Positions 33,710 to 47,112 of a DNA stretch of 64,000 bases are shown here, piece by piece (position 1 is the first letter of the stretch; every line of letters starts with the position of its first letter). The DNA is from Symbiodinium kawagutii (taxonomy: Eukaryota > Sar > Dinophyceae > Suessiales > Symbiodiniaceae), in assembly GCA_009767595.1 (NCBI GenBank), contig VSDK01018949.1, forward strand, positions 126,754 to 190,753, written 5' to 3'. The notes beneath the pieces are model-generated. The model ran no database searches and was not told where the DNA came from. It saw only the letters and a list, made by a program, of their open reading frames with translations. A program made the translations under genes and the position numbers.

Positions 33710-34449
33710 GTGGGTGATTGGTGGTGGAAGGAAGTAGATGTAATGAGTGAGGAGTTTAGATAGTAAAATCAAATTTCTACCAAGATATTCATATGAGGTC
33801 GATAAGATGTAGAATAGATAAAGTATATAGTAATTGGACTCATGTAGATGTATATATGTAGATTGGAATGAGTTGTGAATACGTTGGATAATGATCTGTA
33901 AATAGTTTAGACGGGGCTGTCAGCAACAAGAGAGGCTTGACAAATCAGTGAGTATTCTGAGTTGATCGTTGCAGTCTTCAACTGGGAGGTGTCCAGTGAA
34001 TGGGTGGAAGCGGGACAAGCAACCAATGGTTGTCATGAGCACAGGTGTAACTCTGTTGCATCAAAAGGAGGCGATGCAGCTGGTGCACAACATGCAGGGT
34101 TACCAAGAAAAGATCTGATTGTATTCATTAGTAAGGATCAAAGTTCCAGTCCACTACGGGCAGCACCACCAATAGTGGCTGGGTATTCTGAAGAGCTGTG
34201 GATATGGTGGACACCCGGCAAGGTGGCCATGTTACGTTGGGAATCATGACAGGAATGTCATGCGCAACCCCAGTTTTCACTCCATGAGTTGACACCTGGG
34301 TCTCTTTGAGATTGAACAGGTGACAAAGCTAAATTTCCCAAGTTATTTGCTAGTTCAAAGATCATTTCTGATAGGACTAGCAGAGACTAACTAACCTTGG
34401 GTACAGCCCTGAAATGCAACAATTTTAATTTCGTTCTTTCACTTGCCAG

Positions 34450-34516
34450 GCATGGTCCTCCTGGGCCTTCCGGGAAAAGTGCATTTGCTTAGCCAAAAGC
34501 TCCTGGGCGCAGGGTG
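34450..34516 (+). CDS. TFIIS-domain gene, exon 9
   Basis: Textbook acceptor (TTCGTTCTTTCACTTGCCAG|G) and donor GGGTG|GTGAGG, phase 1 in and 2 out. Reads MVLLGLPGKVHLLSQKLLGA. Phases fit exon 8 and exon 10 exactly. Confidence 0.65.
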
Positions 34517-37500
34517 GTGAGGCTCGCGTTGGGAAGTTCACGAGTTCAGCTTCCCAATGTCCTCCCCACCTGAAGTGATTTTGAAGGTATCCCAAAGCAC
34601 CACTAAAACCCTCAAATCCAAAACCCTAGAACCACGGACCACGAATCACTGTGTTTTTGGGACCTCCGTGAACCATGTGAACCTCACACAACATGTTCTA
34701 TTGCAGTGTGTGTGTGGGCGAAAGTGAGGGTTGCAGGTAGCATGTTTAACTGGCGTGTTCAGGTCACGCTCCAGGCACGCACTGCCCAAAATTGATATGA
34801 TTATGAACATTGCGACTGGAAGCCAAGATGAAAGGGTCACTTGAATCTTCAACCATTCAATGTTGAATAATCACCTACTACAGGTGATCATAACAGAGAA
34901 TAATGGAGAATACTTCCAACTGCATAAGAATATATCAGGGTCAATCTTGAGGGTGGCTCATTTATTGACATCCCTATTTGTGGTTCCCTCGGCACAGAGG
35001 GTGCTGGGCAAAAACCATTTGCAACCTTGTGGCACCAACGGTCTTTGAGTATCGTGCCACGTTTGTATGCCTGATGTACCTCACAACGTGGAATTCTGAA
35101 ACATTCCTCAACCGGTAGTTTAGTCACAGCAGCAGACCATCATCGACCAGATGCTATTGTGAGACATGACATTGACACGTATGTTATGTTTTCTTTTTCT
35201 GCACCATGGCTGCACCACTTGATCCTATAGCTGTCTCCGCCAAGGTTCAAGCTGTTCAAAGCAGGACATTAGCATAGCATGCTGTGCTGGCTGAATGCTG
35301 CTGGTTTCGGCATCGTTGGCTTATTGTTGATCTTGTCGTGGTAGCAGCAGTCGTTGTTATAGAAGCAGCTGTGAAAGAATAGAATTATCAATTAGTATAG
35401 TACAAGTGGCAGTAGTAGTGGTAGTAGAAGTTGCAGCTGTAGCTGTAGTAGTAGTGTTGGTAGTATATAGTAGTCCTAGTAGTACTATAGTAGTTGTTGT
35501 TATTGTATCTCTTGTTGCTGTTGCGGCTTGTGTTTCTGTTTCCCTTCGCTCAAGTTAGGCAATCTCCTCTCACACCTAGGGACGAGAGAGGCGAGGTCAT
35601 TTTGGGTGACACCGCAGGAGTGCAAGCACTCCGCGCTACTTCACCTGCCTTCCTTCGAAGAGCAGGAGAAGAAGGCAGCGCTACCAAGCGGTGACAAGGG
35701 AGAGTGCTAAGAAGTGGTTGATGGCCGTTATGACATTTCTGTTGAATTTCTAGGTAACTAGCTTTACCAGTGGAATGTCACACATAATTTGATGAGGAAC
35801 ATCTAAGAACAACACCATAGACAATTATGAAACTCATGGATGTTTATTGATTTGTTGACATCCTGATCAAAGTATCCTATCATGTTTCGAGAATTCTCCA
35901 GCGTTTCAGTTGTCAAGACCTCCAAGTCAATTGGAATGGACAGTCACTGGAAGATAGGCTGTGTTTTCCAAAGCCCTTATGAGGTGCCTGGGAGCTACAT
36001 CCACTGGCACCCCAGCAGAAGTGTGTCAATTCACTGAGGCCTCGCAAGTGGTTCTTCGTGAGCGGGATGCGTTGGATCCTCAGTTCCAGTGACGTTACCG
36101 TGCATGGTTCGCGGGTTTGTGCCTTTTGAGAGGCATATTATGTAGGAATTATCAGCATTACCTCTAACACACTGAAGGCTATTTGAATCCTTGGTCCGCC
36201 CCAATTGACTATGGCAGGATCCCAAACAGAAAACTTGAGTAAATTCTGATATAGTATCCATGGAGTGTTTTTGGAACATTCATTGAATTCCAAAGGCTTC
36301 GTGTCTCAAATAGCCACCTCGAAGACTAGCAGGGGGTATTGGTTGAGCAGGAAAGACACAATCTTATCTTTCAGCGAATCAAATTTCAAAGTGACTGGCC
36401 AAAAATTCAGGTGAACTGCCACGGTAACGATGAATCAATTTATCACACAGCATACCTTCCTTGCAAGACCTCGCAGGTATCTACCACTTGGGCACCAAGG
36501 CATTTGTGATTCCACTGTACGCATTGGCCATCCCAGATATGGTGGAGAGGATTCGCCGGACAATCCCAATTGTTGGATAATATAATTTATCAACCGCTAG
36601 TTGGTGGTGGTTTTTACAATTTTTTGAGGGGATACCAATAGCTCATCTGTAGGGGATGAATGGGGATGATGATACTAAACTATGACAGGTATAATTATAG
36701 CTACTGCTTGGTGATTTAACATTGTTTGGCTTGTCCCTCATGACTTTGTGATGCCTCATGACTTTGTGATGGTTGATTGACCACTATTCTTCAATGGGTT
36801 TGAGACCACCAGCCAGGGTTTCCTATAGAATTTCACATCCACGCATCGAGTCACACGAGGGATCATCGATGGTGGGCCGGTGCCCCGCTATGTGAACGGT
36901 GCCCCCCCTAGGGGTCTCTGACATGCCACTGGCATGGACTAAGGAGAAATGGCTCCGCCGAAGGCGGCTTTGTAGTCCGATCTTGCCAATGGAGAGGGAG
37001 TATCCTTGTTTGAGGAGTAGCCCCTCACAAATGATCCGAGTCATAGTTTTCCTTTGAGGATATTTCTCGGATTTGTTGTCCAGATACTATTCGAAAGGGT
37101 TGTTTGCAAGTACAACCAATTGACTGTCATTGAACTTCCAATGAACATGGCATTGCTTTTTTGAAGCGGCTGGAATATGAGCAACAGGATGCAACAAGCT
37201 GCTTTTCTGCACATGATCTCAGTAGGTGCAAGATATAGCTTCAAGTGGTGAATGGGTTGTCGAATCACTCAATGATGGCAAACAATACTTTGCATTTGTG
37301 AGTCTTATTGATCACGTTGTCATGACTCTGCCTACATTCTCTTGTAGATTGCCTCAGTGATGATTCAAGGTATCCAGTGTAGCGCTACGAAAGCATTGCT
37401 GTAAAGTCGCTGGTCGCCAGCTCAACCCCCGTGGCTCTGATTCAAAAGCCCAAGGACTTTTAAAAAAAATCGATAGGCAAAATGGCACTTGTTAGCTTCA

Positions 37501-39599
37501 CCTGCAAAATGTCAGAGACACTTGGTCACAACATCTCACAACCCATATACCAGGGAGATCGCTGCGATTCTGAGCGACAGAAACCCAGGTGTAGTGTCAT
37601 TTTACGGGGATGGACCACCAATCAACCGGAGCGATTTCTGGCTTCGGTGCGGGCTACACACACGCTGCAGTTGCTACGCGCCTCCTGCGTTTCAGGAAAG
37701 CCCATTGTGATGAGGCTCACGGCGCGGCTGCAGTTGAGGATCGCGGAAGGTTTGGCTCAGCAGTTGATGGTTTTAGCATCGCTGGGAGATTTGTGAGCCT
37801 CCGACATAAACTGTCACTGAATACTTATCTTGGGCAATCATGAATATCAACCACCCATAATGCCATACTTGGATGTGCAGCTGGGGTCACAACCATGGTC
37901 ATAAACCCAATAAGGTAGCTTATGACCCCTATAACCATGGTTGGTTGCCATAATGATAAACCACCAATGATAGGTTTTTTGACCGTTTTTATCAACTCCC
38001 CAAATCAGGCCAATTGTGAATATCGACCTTATGACTTACACACCTTGGTGGACATGGACGCTATCGATAGTGCAACAAGGATGGTGCAGGTCAGGTGTTG
38101 CAAACTAGACCTTGGCTTAGTATAGCCCGCTAAAGGACATGATTCTTGGGAATGCCATGTTTGCGAAAGCTCAGGCGGTTCACTCCTAGAATCACTATAC
38201 ATCACGCATCCAGTTGGGTATGTGTCAAAATATGGTAACAACAAACCCAAAAAAATGATCATTTTACCAGGAAACCATTTTTTTGAGGGTCTCACTGTTT
38301 TGGCACATGTCCAGTTGTGGATCTATGGATCAACCAACATCAGTCGCACTCAGGTCAGTCCCAGCACTCAGGTCAGTATCATGCATCGCATGGTCGACGT
38401 AGTTCGCTCAGATCGACGAGTTCAGAATCTTTCGGCTGCCTTTCGCTGCTCAAAGAACAGCCCGCCGAAGGTGAAGCGTCGTAGCTCACCAGTGGCCACT
38501 CACCATGGCACAGGGAATCATGGGACCTGCCCAAGAACAGATGTTGGGCTTGTAGATCAGTCTGGCAAGTGCCAATCTAGGAAGATATGTGGCAAAAGCC
38601 TAGGATTCTTGCCGAGCTCATCCAAGCTCCGTAACATCAAGAAGTTGAAGCTGAGACTGGACTTAGCACCAGACCCTGTGTTTCACATCCATTCAGCGCG
38701 ATGGGGAAGCATTGTGGAGGCAGCCGAGAGGCCCCGCGGCTGAAGTGCTGGTTGCTGATGCTGATGGGCTGTTCGAGGTTGTCCAGTCTTCACGGAAGCA
38801 ATGAGGAGCTACACAGTGAGGCACCCCACTTAGTTTTTGCTGGTGTTGTTTTTACATGTTTCCACTGGATGAAAAAGCGCTTGTAGATTATTTAATTACA
38901 TGTTTCAGAGGGGTCGCAACCACCAATCTGTAGATGGTTAAACTTATGTTAGCTCACCAGCAAGCATCAGGTACGGAAGATCGAATTTATATAGCCATAT
39001 GATGGTTTTTGCTGACCGACATACATCCCCGGAGGCATCACTTTGTACAAGAACGTTTGTTTGCCCAGCTTGCATTTTTATGCGTTTTGCCGGTTCGAAC
39101 AGGAGAGCGAGCGATGGCAGATTCCCACGGTTCATCACGTTGTTAGCTTGCAAATTGCTGGCGCCGGATGTTACTGTACTACTTCTTGATCGTCATACTC
39201 AACCACTCTGGATCCCAGCATGTTGCTTTGAAGCTTCGGAGCATTCTATCATCCAGAGCAGAAATTGATGGTGTATACCATCCGCAATCATGGGACTTTT
39301 GTGCCGATCATAACGGGAGGTAACCCAAGCAAGCTTTGCGCTGGAAACACCGCTCTGGGACGCCAATCTGACGGTTGTAGCGTCGATCACATGGTTGATT
39401 CATCCAAATGTATCATGTTTATTAATGTTTTAGAGGCCTGTCAAGTGTATATGCATTAGGTGCATCTTTAGATATACCAAGTATAACAAAGTTTCATCAA
39501 GTTCCACATAGTTTGTGTGTTTATATTATATATCTTCAGTGTTTCTATTGTATTTATGACTTATAAAGTATCTATACGTAAATTATACCGGCTGCCCAG
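34517..39599. other. intron 9 (about 5 kb) with unplaced candidate exons
   Basis: Several short stretches look coding but are not needed by the phase chain. At 36479-36570, after GACCTCGCAG|GT, the frame reads IYHLGTKAFVIPLYALAIPD. At 37482-37800 three plus frames are open, with RASCVSGKPIVMRLTARLQL and EIAAILSDRNPGVVSFYGDG in different ones. At 38726-38768 the frame reads PAAEVLVADADGLFE, and at 39101 ESERWQIPTVHHVVSL. They may be alternative exons, another gene or decayed copies. A GTA/GTAGTT-rich tract lies at 35395-35510. Confidence 0.35.
38215..38313. mobile_element. short inverted-repeat element, GTGTCAAAA ends
   Basis: GGGTATGTGTCAAAATATGG at one end and TTTTGGCACATGTCC at the other are imperfect reverse complements. 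The interior word CATTTTACCAGGAAACCATT resembles the interior of the element at 59757. Confidence 0.4.
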
Positions 39600-39768
39600 C
39601 TTCTCCCCGCGCCAGTTGGGCAGCCGCATTCAGCTGGACGGAGCTTGGAGTTTCAAAGCGCAGATCGATGCCCTGCACGCCTGCAACCAGGAGGACGCGC
39701 TGCCAGGGGCACCGGGGGCTGCCAACGGACGGAACGCAGCGGTCAGCGCCAGGAAGACTTCACCTTTC
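39600..39768 (+). CDS. TFIIS-domain gene, exon 10
   Basis: Acceptor CGGCTGCCCAG|C, donor CCTTTC|GTGAGA, phase 2 in and 0 out. Reads FSPRQLGSRIQLDGAWSFKA, then QIDALHACNQEDALPGAPGA and NGRNAAVSARKTSPF. Strong G/C third positions in this frame only. Confidence 0.75.
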
Positions 39769-40314
39769 GTGAGAACTCCGTGAAGGAAGTGACGGATCGC
39801 GGCCGGACTGAGGCGGGGTCCACAGCTGCTGTTGGAGTGATTTCTAGTGGCATCCTGTGGCATCCCGCGATGTTATGCCCATGTACACTTGGTACACTTT
39901 GTTGATAGATCTGTTGATATGTTTGGGTGGAATTATTTGTATATACATACGTACATGGTTGTTTATGATTAGACTAGCCTTTGCATGACAATGCAGAATA
40001 TTTCTTCTATTAGAATTTACGTTAGATATTTCCCCTGCATTCACATATCACATATCTTCATGTTTGTTGGTCAAATCATCATGTCCCGATGATCTTCACC
40101 ATCCAGGTGTCTCGTTCCTGCATCGACGCTCGTTCATAATCTAAGTTAGCCATGGAAAATCGCCATATGTCATAGAGAAACCTGGGAAAAACATCAATAA
40201 TTGGTTGATTTTTCCTTTTGAACTGTTAGACTTTCAGAGGGTACCCTCCCAACCCGTGGAGAATTTCACCATGGCAACACGGGTTGCATGGGTTCCCCAG
40301 CCCAACGTCACCAG

Positions 40315-40426
40315 GCCACTGCACGTTTGGAGAAGGCTCTTGGCGAAGCGCAGCTGATGCCAAGACAAAAGCGCAAGGCCAGGCACTGGGAAGGCAGTCA
40401 GTTCCCAATCCTCCTGGAACCAGCGA
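40315..40426 (+). CDS. TFIIS-domain gene, exon 11
   Basis: Acceptor CAACGTCACCAG|GCC, phase 0 in. Reads ATARLEKALGEAQLMPRQKR then KARHWEGSQFPILLEPA. Donor either CAGCGA|GTTGGA (40426) or TTGGA|GCTAAG (40432), both phase 1. The basic PRQKRKAR could be a nuclear localisation signal. Confidence 0.65.
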
Positions 40427-40525
40427 GTTGGAGCTAAGCAGTTGCGTCAGACACGCTCAAACTGCGGGAGTATGATATGGTTAAGCTGTATTTCAGACAC
40501 ATCTTCTTTGGCTAAGCTATGTCAG

Positions 40526-40620
40526 AATCACTTAGCAAGCTCGTGACCCAAGAGTTTCCAACATGGCTCAGTTGGGAGGCCGCTGAGATGATGAATGAAG
40601 CTGACAAGAAGGAAGCGGAG
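40526..40620 (+). CDS. TFIIS-domain gene, exon 12 (GC donor)
   Basis: Acceptor GCTATGTCAG|AA, phase 1 in. Reads SLSKLVTQEFPTWLSWEAAE then MMNEADKKEAE. The donor is GCGGAG|GCACCG, a GC donor in the AG|GC form, giving phase 0 for exon 13. Confidence 0.7.
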
Positions 40621-40800
40621 GCACCGTGACGCCAGGGAAGGGACTTCCCCACCCACCCTTTGTGGGTCACTAATGACACTAATGCCTGTGGCAAGGGTTC
40701 AACAAACATATGTTACTATTAATTATAGCACTTATACCACTACTGATCCTTTGGCAAGGGTTCATTTAGCCCCAAGACTGCCGCGCAAGAGCTCCTGTAG

Positions 40801-40920
40801 ATTGAGATCCAGAGTGTTTGCGTTGCACAAGTGGTTATCGATGAGTCGATGGCGGTAGAAGCCCTAGTACGGTACCATGGCTGCATCCCACAGCCTCCCG
40901 CTTGGTTGCTCAACGGTCTG
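40801..40920 (+). CDS. TFIIS-domain gene, exon 13
   Basis: Acceptor CTCCTGTAG|ATT, donor GGTCTG|GTTGGA, phase 0 at both ends. Reads IEIQSVCVAQVVIDESMAVE then ALVRYHGCIPQPPAWLLNGL. The exact 5' edge could be 3 or 6 codons later (GAG|ATC, CCAG|AGT). Confidence 0.6.
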
Positions 40921-43516
40921 GTTGGAAGGCTGTGAAAGCGGCCGAAGTGGACTTACGTGACTCGACGTTGGAGAATGGTGAGCAGACCATGAGAACTTCT
41001 TCCAGCCCTGGTCCGTCATGGTTGCAGTGGGGTCAAGTGCAACCAACAGTAGTGGAGTGGGGAAGGTGAAACCATGGCAAGTGATATCCCAAACTTGTAG
41101 AGTTTCTTGAAAGCATTCTATGCTCTGTTTCATTGGTAACTAGCATGGCACCTGGTGCGGGTACCTTGTGAGCGAAGCCAGCAAATATGATTCTGACATG
41201 TTGTCAATGCGTGCGTACTCGTATGCATTTGCATTTCTTTATCCGGTGGTTGAGCTTTGTCGACCGACCTATATCTACCTCTCTAGTCGTTGTTTCTTTC
41301 TTTATTTGCGTACATTGCACAGATATGGTTACTGATACTCAAAAACATGGTTGCTGGTTGATTCAATACTTTCATTTATAACATATAATAGGCATTGTTT
41401 CACCCTTTAACTGATACATTAATCTATTTGTCTATCTATCTATACAGCAAATGAAGACTCAAGATGCATGCAATGAACAATTACCAAGGGCTCAGTTGCA
41501 CAACAGCTAGTCATCAACTCTAGCGCGTGAGTGTCACGCCACAGAGATCTGAGTCACGTGGTGTGGCTCTCCATGTGTTGTAGGTTCCCTTGCCCTTCGA
41601 TTCGAAACCTCCGAGCCCTGCTCCAACTTTTTTTGTTAAAAGCGCTATGAAGTATCAACTATCATAAATTCATGAATGACCATCCGAATCACAATTTACA
41701 TGGTTTACTCATGACTCATCATTCATAAACCATTGGTCTTCATTCGAAACCTTAAGTGAATCATCAAGTGGCTGTGGGTCAATCCCCTGTAGTGAACATT
41801 CCCTGACCAGTCACTAGTCCAACTGTTGGGATGTTCATCCATCAACTAACTAGGCTTAGGCCACCCTGCCTTCGAAGCCAAGGTAAGCATGTCCGGGCAC
41901 TGTTGGCTCCTCTGAAGGAGAGATTCTGTGCACGCCTGTGAAGGTCCCCAAAATGACCAGAAGAGGTGCCTCGGTTGGGATGTTTCATCCATCATGATCC
42001 ACCCATTTTTGGGCTTAGTGGTCTGAAGCCAACTGATGACATGGGTTGATAAATGCCTCTAAACAGAACCTTTATGGCCCATGGCCAATTAAGTAAGTAG
42101 CTGCAAACAAAGTGACTAACCAACTGACTCACCGAGCATCCCCCAGGACCAAACCACAGGAACCATACACGGCGGTGCTGTTGCGGTAGGAATTGGTGCG
42201 CCTAAATTGTCCCTTTGCCGCTATTCCTTGCATCTATATACCTGTTTTCATTCTGCGGTTAATTATCGTCTTTTTAGCTCTTGACACATGTCATCATGTG
42301 TTGAAAATCTACTCGTAGACGTTTGGGAACTGCGATTGTATTCCGGATAAGCTTCATCAAGTTGGTTTTTCAACGTTAAGAAGCAATCCATGGAACATGA
42401 TTCCAAAACCGAATACCAACGGGGTATAGTGGAGATGCTATTGCCAAAGCTAGGTCCAGTGAGGTGCTAGACAGTGGATATGGACATGCACACAAAATAT
42501 TGCTAGTAGGTTGATGCCCTCGTTGTAAGTTGGCTAAGATCACCGCTACACCCTTATTAATCCATGGTTGGGACTTTGCAATGACTGTCAGTCTAATTAG
42601 TTGATAACTCCATTTTTGGCAGTACTGAAGATTCCAACCATCAAGTCAACTAATTTCGATGGTGTTTGGACAACGCTGTCAATCCATGGCTTTTTTTTCA
42701 CCATATTCCGTGTAGCTTACTATGGCTTGTTTTTACATTGAGCGGCTTTGGTCACATCATCATAGTTACAATATGATTCTAAGAATCACTTGAACCACTC
42801 AACTATAGTCTTACCATGAAACTGCAGCAAAAACACCATGTTGGGTAAACTTCAAACCATGAAATCACTATCGAGTTAGCTACTACAGCCACCCCGCAGC
42901 GCTGTCATCAGCTCTTACTAGCCATTACTGGCCACTATCAAACACTACAATATGACCTTACTAGTCATGATATATCAACCCTTAAGCTGCTTATCAACTA
43001 TAGAATTCGCTGATTTTAACTGCTTACCCTTGGTATATAATGGTATTTGGTGGTTTGAACCCCCAAATCATCCTTTATCTTAAGCATTTATAGTAGTAAA
43101 CCAACCATTATTGAGGGGTTCCCTGGGCAATTCTGGTATATCAACCCTTTTTTGCTGATTTTAAGTGCTCACCCTTGCTATATCAACCAACCAACAGCCA
43201 ATTAACATAGATTAAGTATAGATCATAGCCGTTATTGTTGATATATCCCCCATGATTGTTGGCTATAATTCCCTACCCTTAGCTCTTTAACTGCTACTTA
43301 ACCATAGATTATAGCTATCAACCATAGATTAACCATGGATTTACAAAGGATTAACCGTAGATTTAGCATAGATTAACCATCAATTAACAATAGATTAACC
43401 ATAGATTTTCCGTAGATTAACCATGATTTACCATAGATTTACCATGTAGATTCTATCCATTCCCCTTGGTACATCACCCCTTTCGTTGCCCCCAACCGGG
43501 CTGCATCCGGTGCCAG
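40921..43516. other. intron 13, no further exon seen
   Basis: AT-rich. Contains one damaged copy of the intronic CCCCCAAATCATCC element (43049-43128) and a long degenerate run of ATTAACCATAGATT words (43290-43450). No coding segment supported. Confidence 0.45.
43049..43128. mobile_element. GGTTTCTCAA-family element, partial
   Basis: TGGTTTGAACCCCCAAATCA then TCTTAAGCATTTATAGTAGTAAACCAACCA-type sequence and GAGGGGTTCCCTGG. It shares order and wording with the better copies at 47538 and 56679. Confidence 0.5.
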
Positions 43517-43623
43517 GACCTGGAGCGCGTGCCCATCAGCGCGGAGAGCGACGCAGCGGCGCTGGCGGTGATTCGACAGCTGCGACGGCTGAAGGTCACC
43601 GTGGATTGCCTCAAGGCCACGAG
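43517..43623 (+). CDS. TFIIS-domain gene, exon 14: first half of the TFIIS N-terminal (LW) domain, GC donor
   Basis: Acceptor ATCCGGTGCCAG|GAC, donor CCACGAG|GCGACG (GC type), phase 0 in and 2 out. Reads DLERVPISAESDAAALA then VIRQLRRLKVTVDCLKAT. The last part matches the LW-domain signature of a helix followed by L..L..L.VT...L..T, as in TFIIS, IWS1 and MED26. The conserved VTV-L-T positions are all present. Confidence 0.85.
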
Positions 43624-43689
43624 GCGACGGCAGCGGAGCGGGGGATGGTGATAGGCGCAGCTGGGGTCAGTGGGGTAATCAACCAACTA

Positions 43690-44330
43690 ATAAGGGATAA
43701 CCACCATTAATAATAGGGGATATAATGGGATATAATGGGATATACCAACTATATACGGCTATGGGTCAAGCAGTTAACCAACCAACAACAATGGTTAATG
43801 GTTAAGAACAGGGGATAACAACTAGCAACTATAGGGGATATAATGGGATATACCAGCTATATATGGCTATGGGTCAATATTAACCAACAATAATTAATGG
43901 CTTTTAATTACCACCCAAATCATAGGGAAAACAATGGTTAATGATAGGGGAACCAGGGGTACGGGGTTTTGACCCACGGCCAATTAGTGGTTAAGTAATA
44001 CCTTGGTGATAGGGAATATAGGTAAAATGTAGTGGCAAAATTACCTAAATACAGGTAATATAGGTTAATTAGTGGGGTATCAAACCTTGGTGATAGGTAA
44101 TATAGTGGCAAAACCACCCGTAAGGGTTCAGGCTTAAGGCTATGGGCTTGCTTTTATGATGCTTTTGCAAGGAATTAATAGTGATTAATAGGGTATAATT
44201 CATGGTGATCGGGGTCAATGACGGTGATGGTTTGTGGATAGTTTGTGGATGGTTGGTGATGGTGAATTATGAGTTGTGGTGGTTGGGGATGATTGGTGAT
44301 GGTCAGTGATGGTGAAGGATTTTTATTGAC
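43690..44330. repeat. degenerate intronic repeats (GGGGATATAATGGGATAT and GTGATAGGTAATATAG)
   Basis: A short phrase GGGATATAATGGGATATA recurs at about 43717-43745 and 43839-43853, then TGGTGATAGGTAATATAGGT-like units follow. This is intron 14 of the main gene and has no coding content. Confidence 0.6.
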
Positions 44331-45043
44331 ATGGGCTAGTAAGGGGTATTGATGGTGAATGATTTAGTTGTGAAGAATGCAATTGTTAATAGTGGTTGGT
44401 GGATTAATGGCTCATGAGCTTTAAGAGTGAAGAATGACAGAAACATGTGATGCTTAATGATGGTTACTGGTGCATAATTGTGGTTTATTACTTACTTTTG
44501 TGATTACTATAAGGCGATGTTGATTATTGATGATCATTATTCCAGTTGTGTTTATCATACTATGGTTGAGTATCATTGGTGCATATGCATTGCTGTACTA
44601 TGGTTTATTATCATTAATACCATACTTGCACATATTATGCCATGGTATATACACTGGCGCATTATTATACCACGGTTGATAATCGATCAGCGTATTATCA
44701 TGATACCATGATAATCACTATTGATTACTATTGTTTATCTATCATATTTCTATACCATGGTATCCGATAGTGTGTTCTTGTACCATGATACACTATCGCT
44801 CATTCTTACACCAGGTTAATGATTTTGGTACGTTGTGTTATGAGTTTGTAATCCCGGTATATATGTATACATATATAAGACGATTATAACATAGATATGT
44901 ATAGTATAGGTATATAGTATAGGTTATACTATATTTGTGTATATCATATGTTATAGGTTGATTATGTATACTATGATATAATCAGTACAACTATATAGGT
45001 TCTACCATGGTTGCCAACCAACCTGCATCACCTGCGCTGCCAG

Positions 45044-45174
45044 GGTCGCCATTGAGCTCAACAAGCCACGCTGGCGCAACCACGCAGCACCCGACGTGCG
45101 CAGTGCCGTGACGTCGCTCATCAAGAGCTGGCGGAGCATGTACAGGCGCAGCATGCGCTCGCGTGGCGACTACG
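45044..45174 (+). CDS. TFIIS-domain gene, exon 15: second half of the TFIIS N-terminal (LW) domain
   Basis: Acceptor CACCTGCGCTGCCAG|G completes the split codon with exon 14 to give Arg, then VAIELNKPRWRNHAAPDVRS and AVTSLIKSWRSMYRR. This is the LW-domain second half: (T)RVxxxLNKxRxHxxPxVRxxxxxLIKxWR. The donor is TACG|GTGGAA (phase 1), or ACTG|GTAGTT eight codons later. Confidence 0.85.
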
Positions 45175-46497
45175 GTGGAAGATGTGTCAACAGTACTGGT
45201 AGTTGATGATTTCTTGATGATTTGGTCATTGAATCACCTATTGACCAATGGTTTGATGATAGTTCTTGGTGCTTGAGGAATGGTTTTCATAGACTATTTG
45301 GCGAAGTGATGGTTGATTCATGGCTGATAAGGCTGAATACGTGTTATTAAGAGCTTAATATGGTTGATTCATGGCTATGTTTTGGTTCACTGGTGGTTTA
45401 CGAAAGGAGAACCGCCCATGGACACATGACCCGTGCGTAGTATGAATGGATAATCAATGGTTCATAATGGCTTTTTAATCGGTCAAGAACGGAGGAGTAA
45501 TGATCAACAAAGTATTTATTGGTGCTAGACCCTGCCGTCAAACCATCGTCAGTGCTTTGGATCGACCACCGAAGAGCTGGGAAAAAGATATGGATGGTGG
45601 TAGATCTACCCATTTTTTGTTCCCAGCTATGTAAGGTGATATTAATTATATCAGGTGGTAGATCTATCAATTGTTAACTTGTTAACCATCCTTCAGCATC
45701 CTTGAGCTGTTTCCTGTTGATCCATTGCTGGTGACACAGCTAAGTGATTCTACCGATATTGCATCAAAACCGGATGGAATTGGCCAAGACAACAGCTATT
45801 GACCATGCATTGGTGATAATCCATCAGTTCTGCCAGGCAAAAACGTATGGTTGGATTTTTCAATAGTCACTGCCGGAATTCTTGATACCCACAGGGGTGG
45901 TTTGCATAGATCCTCGCCCGGCGACCCCTAAGAAGACGTAGTATCCCAAAGTAGCTACATGCAACTAAGAAGCTCAGCATACCGGTGATACCAATTTTAA
46001 GCGTGCGGGTACGAGCCAGCCAGATCGGCCTCACCATACGCCAGCCTTGATGTCCAAGTCGACAGTAGCGAGTCAGGGATCCAGGATGCCGTGCGGTGGG
46101 GAGATCCTGTTTGTCTCAACTTGATCCTGTTCGTCACTGTTTGTCTCATTATCCAGAATATAAACAATATCCAACAAGCTGCCATTGGCCCACAAAATTT
46201 TGGTGGTTTGATTGACATGTTTATTTTCCCTAGTGACTATTAACAAATGGTTGGTTGACTAATATTTTTCAGAGGGGTTGAAACCACGAACCAGATGCTG
46301 ATTGGTGGTTTTTCAACTTGTTTTTTTTCCCAAATGTATTACTAAATGGTTGGTTGGTTGGTTGACAAGCGCATTTTTCATGACGGGGTGATTTAGCCAC
46401 CAATCACTTGCTGCTTTTGGTAGATGCTGGTTTCGGGGACCCCCAGTTTTCATGCATGATTTCGACACTTTTTAGGTAACAAACAATCCATAACTTC

Positions 46498-46552
46498 GGT
46501 GTTCCCCATTTTATGAATCCTTACAAATGGAGGATTCTTAAAATGGGGAACC
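46498..46552. repeat. short palindrome in intron 15
   Basis: GTGTTCCCCATTTTATGAAT pairs with ATTCTTAAAATGGGGAACCC around about 12 bases. Probably the two ends of a small inverted-repeat element. Confidence 0.65.
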
Positions 46553-47112
46553 CCAAAAAATGCTTAGTTGATTACTATACATGACTACTATTGGTTGATT
46601 GTTGGGTCCCCTATGGCTTGAGAAACCATCATATAGTTGGTATATACCCTACTATTTTTGCTGATTACCCCCTATTATTCACCATTACAGATGGTTATCA
46701 TCCCTATGGCTTGAGAAATCAATAGTAGTAATCCTTTATAGGAAACTACTATTGGTTATCATCCCTTCTACTATGGTTATCATAAACCAATACTAGGAAA
46801 ATCATTATAGATGGCTATCATCCCTATTACCCAATAGGTTGGTCTAACTATCCAATAGATGGTGGTTTCTTATCCCCATCATGGCTGGTGGTTATCATCC
46901 CTATCATCCCTATTATCCCCATAGATGGTTATCATTGCCCAATAGGGTTTGATTTTTGAGTCTCCTTTGGCTTGAGAAGTTGGTATATGTATACCCTACT
47001 ATTGTTGCTTATTATCCGCTATTATTCACCATTATAGATGGTTATCATCCCTATGGCTTGAGAAAACCTCCCATTCTTCGGCCACAAACCCTGCCGGGGA
47101 CGTCCTGCCGAG

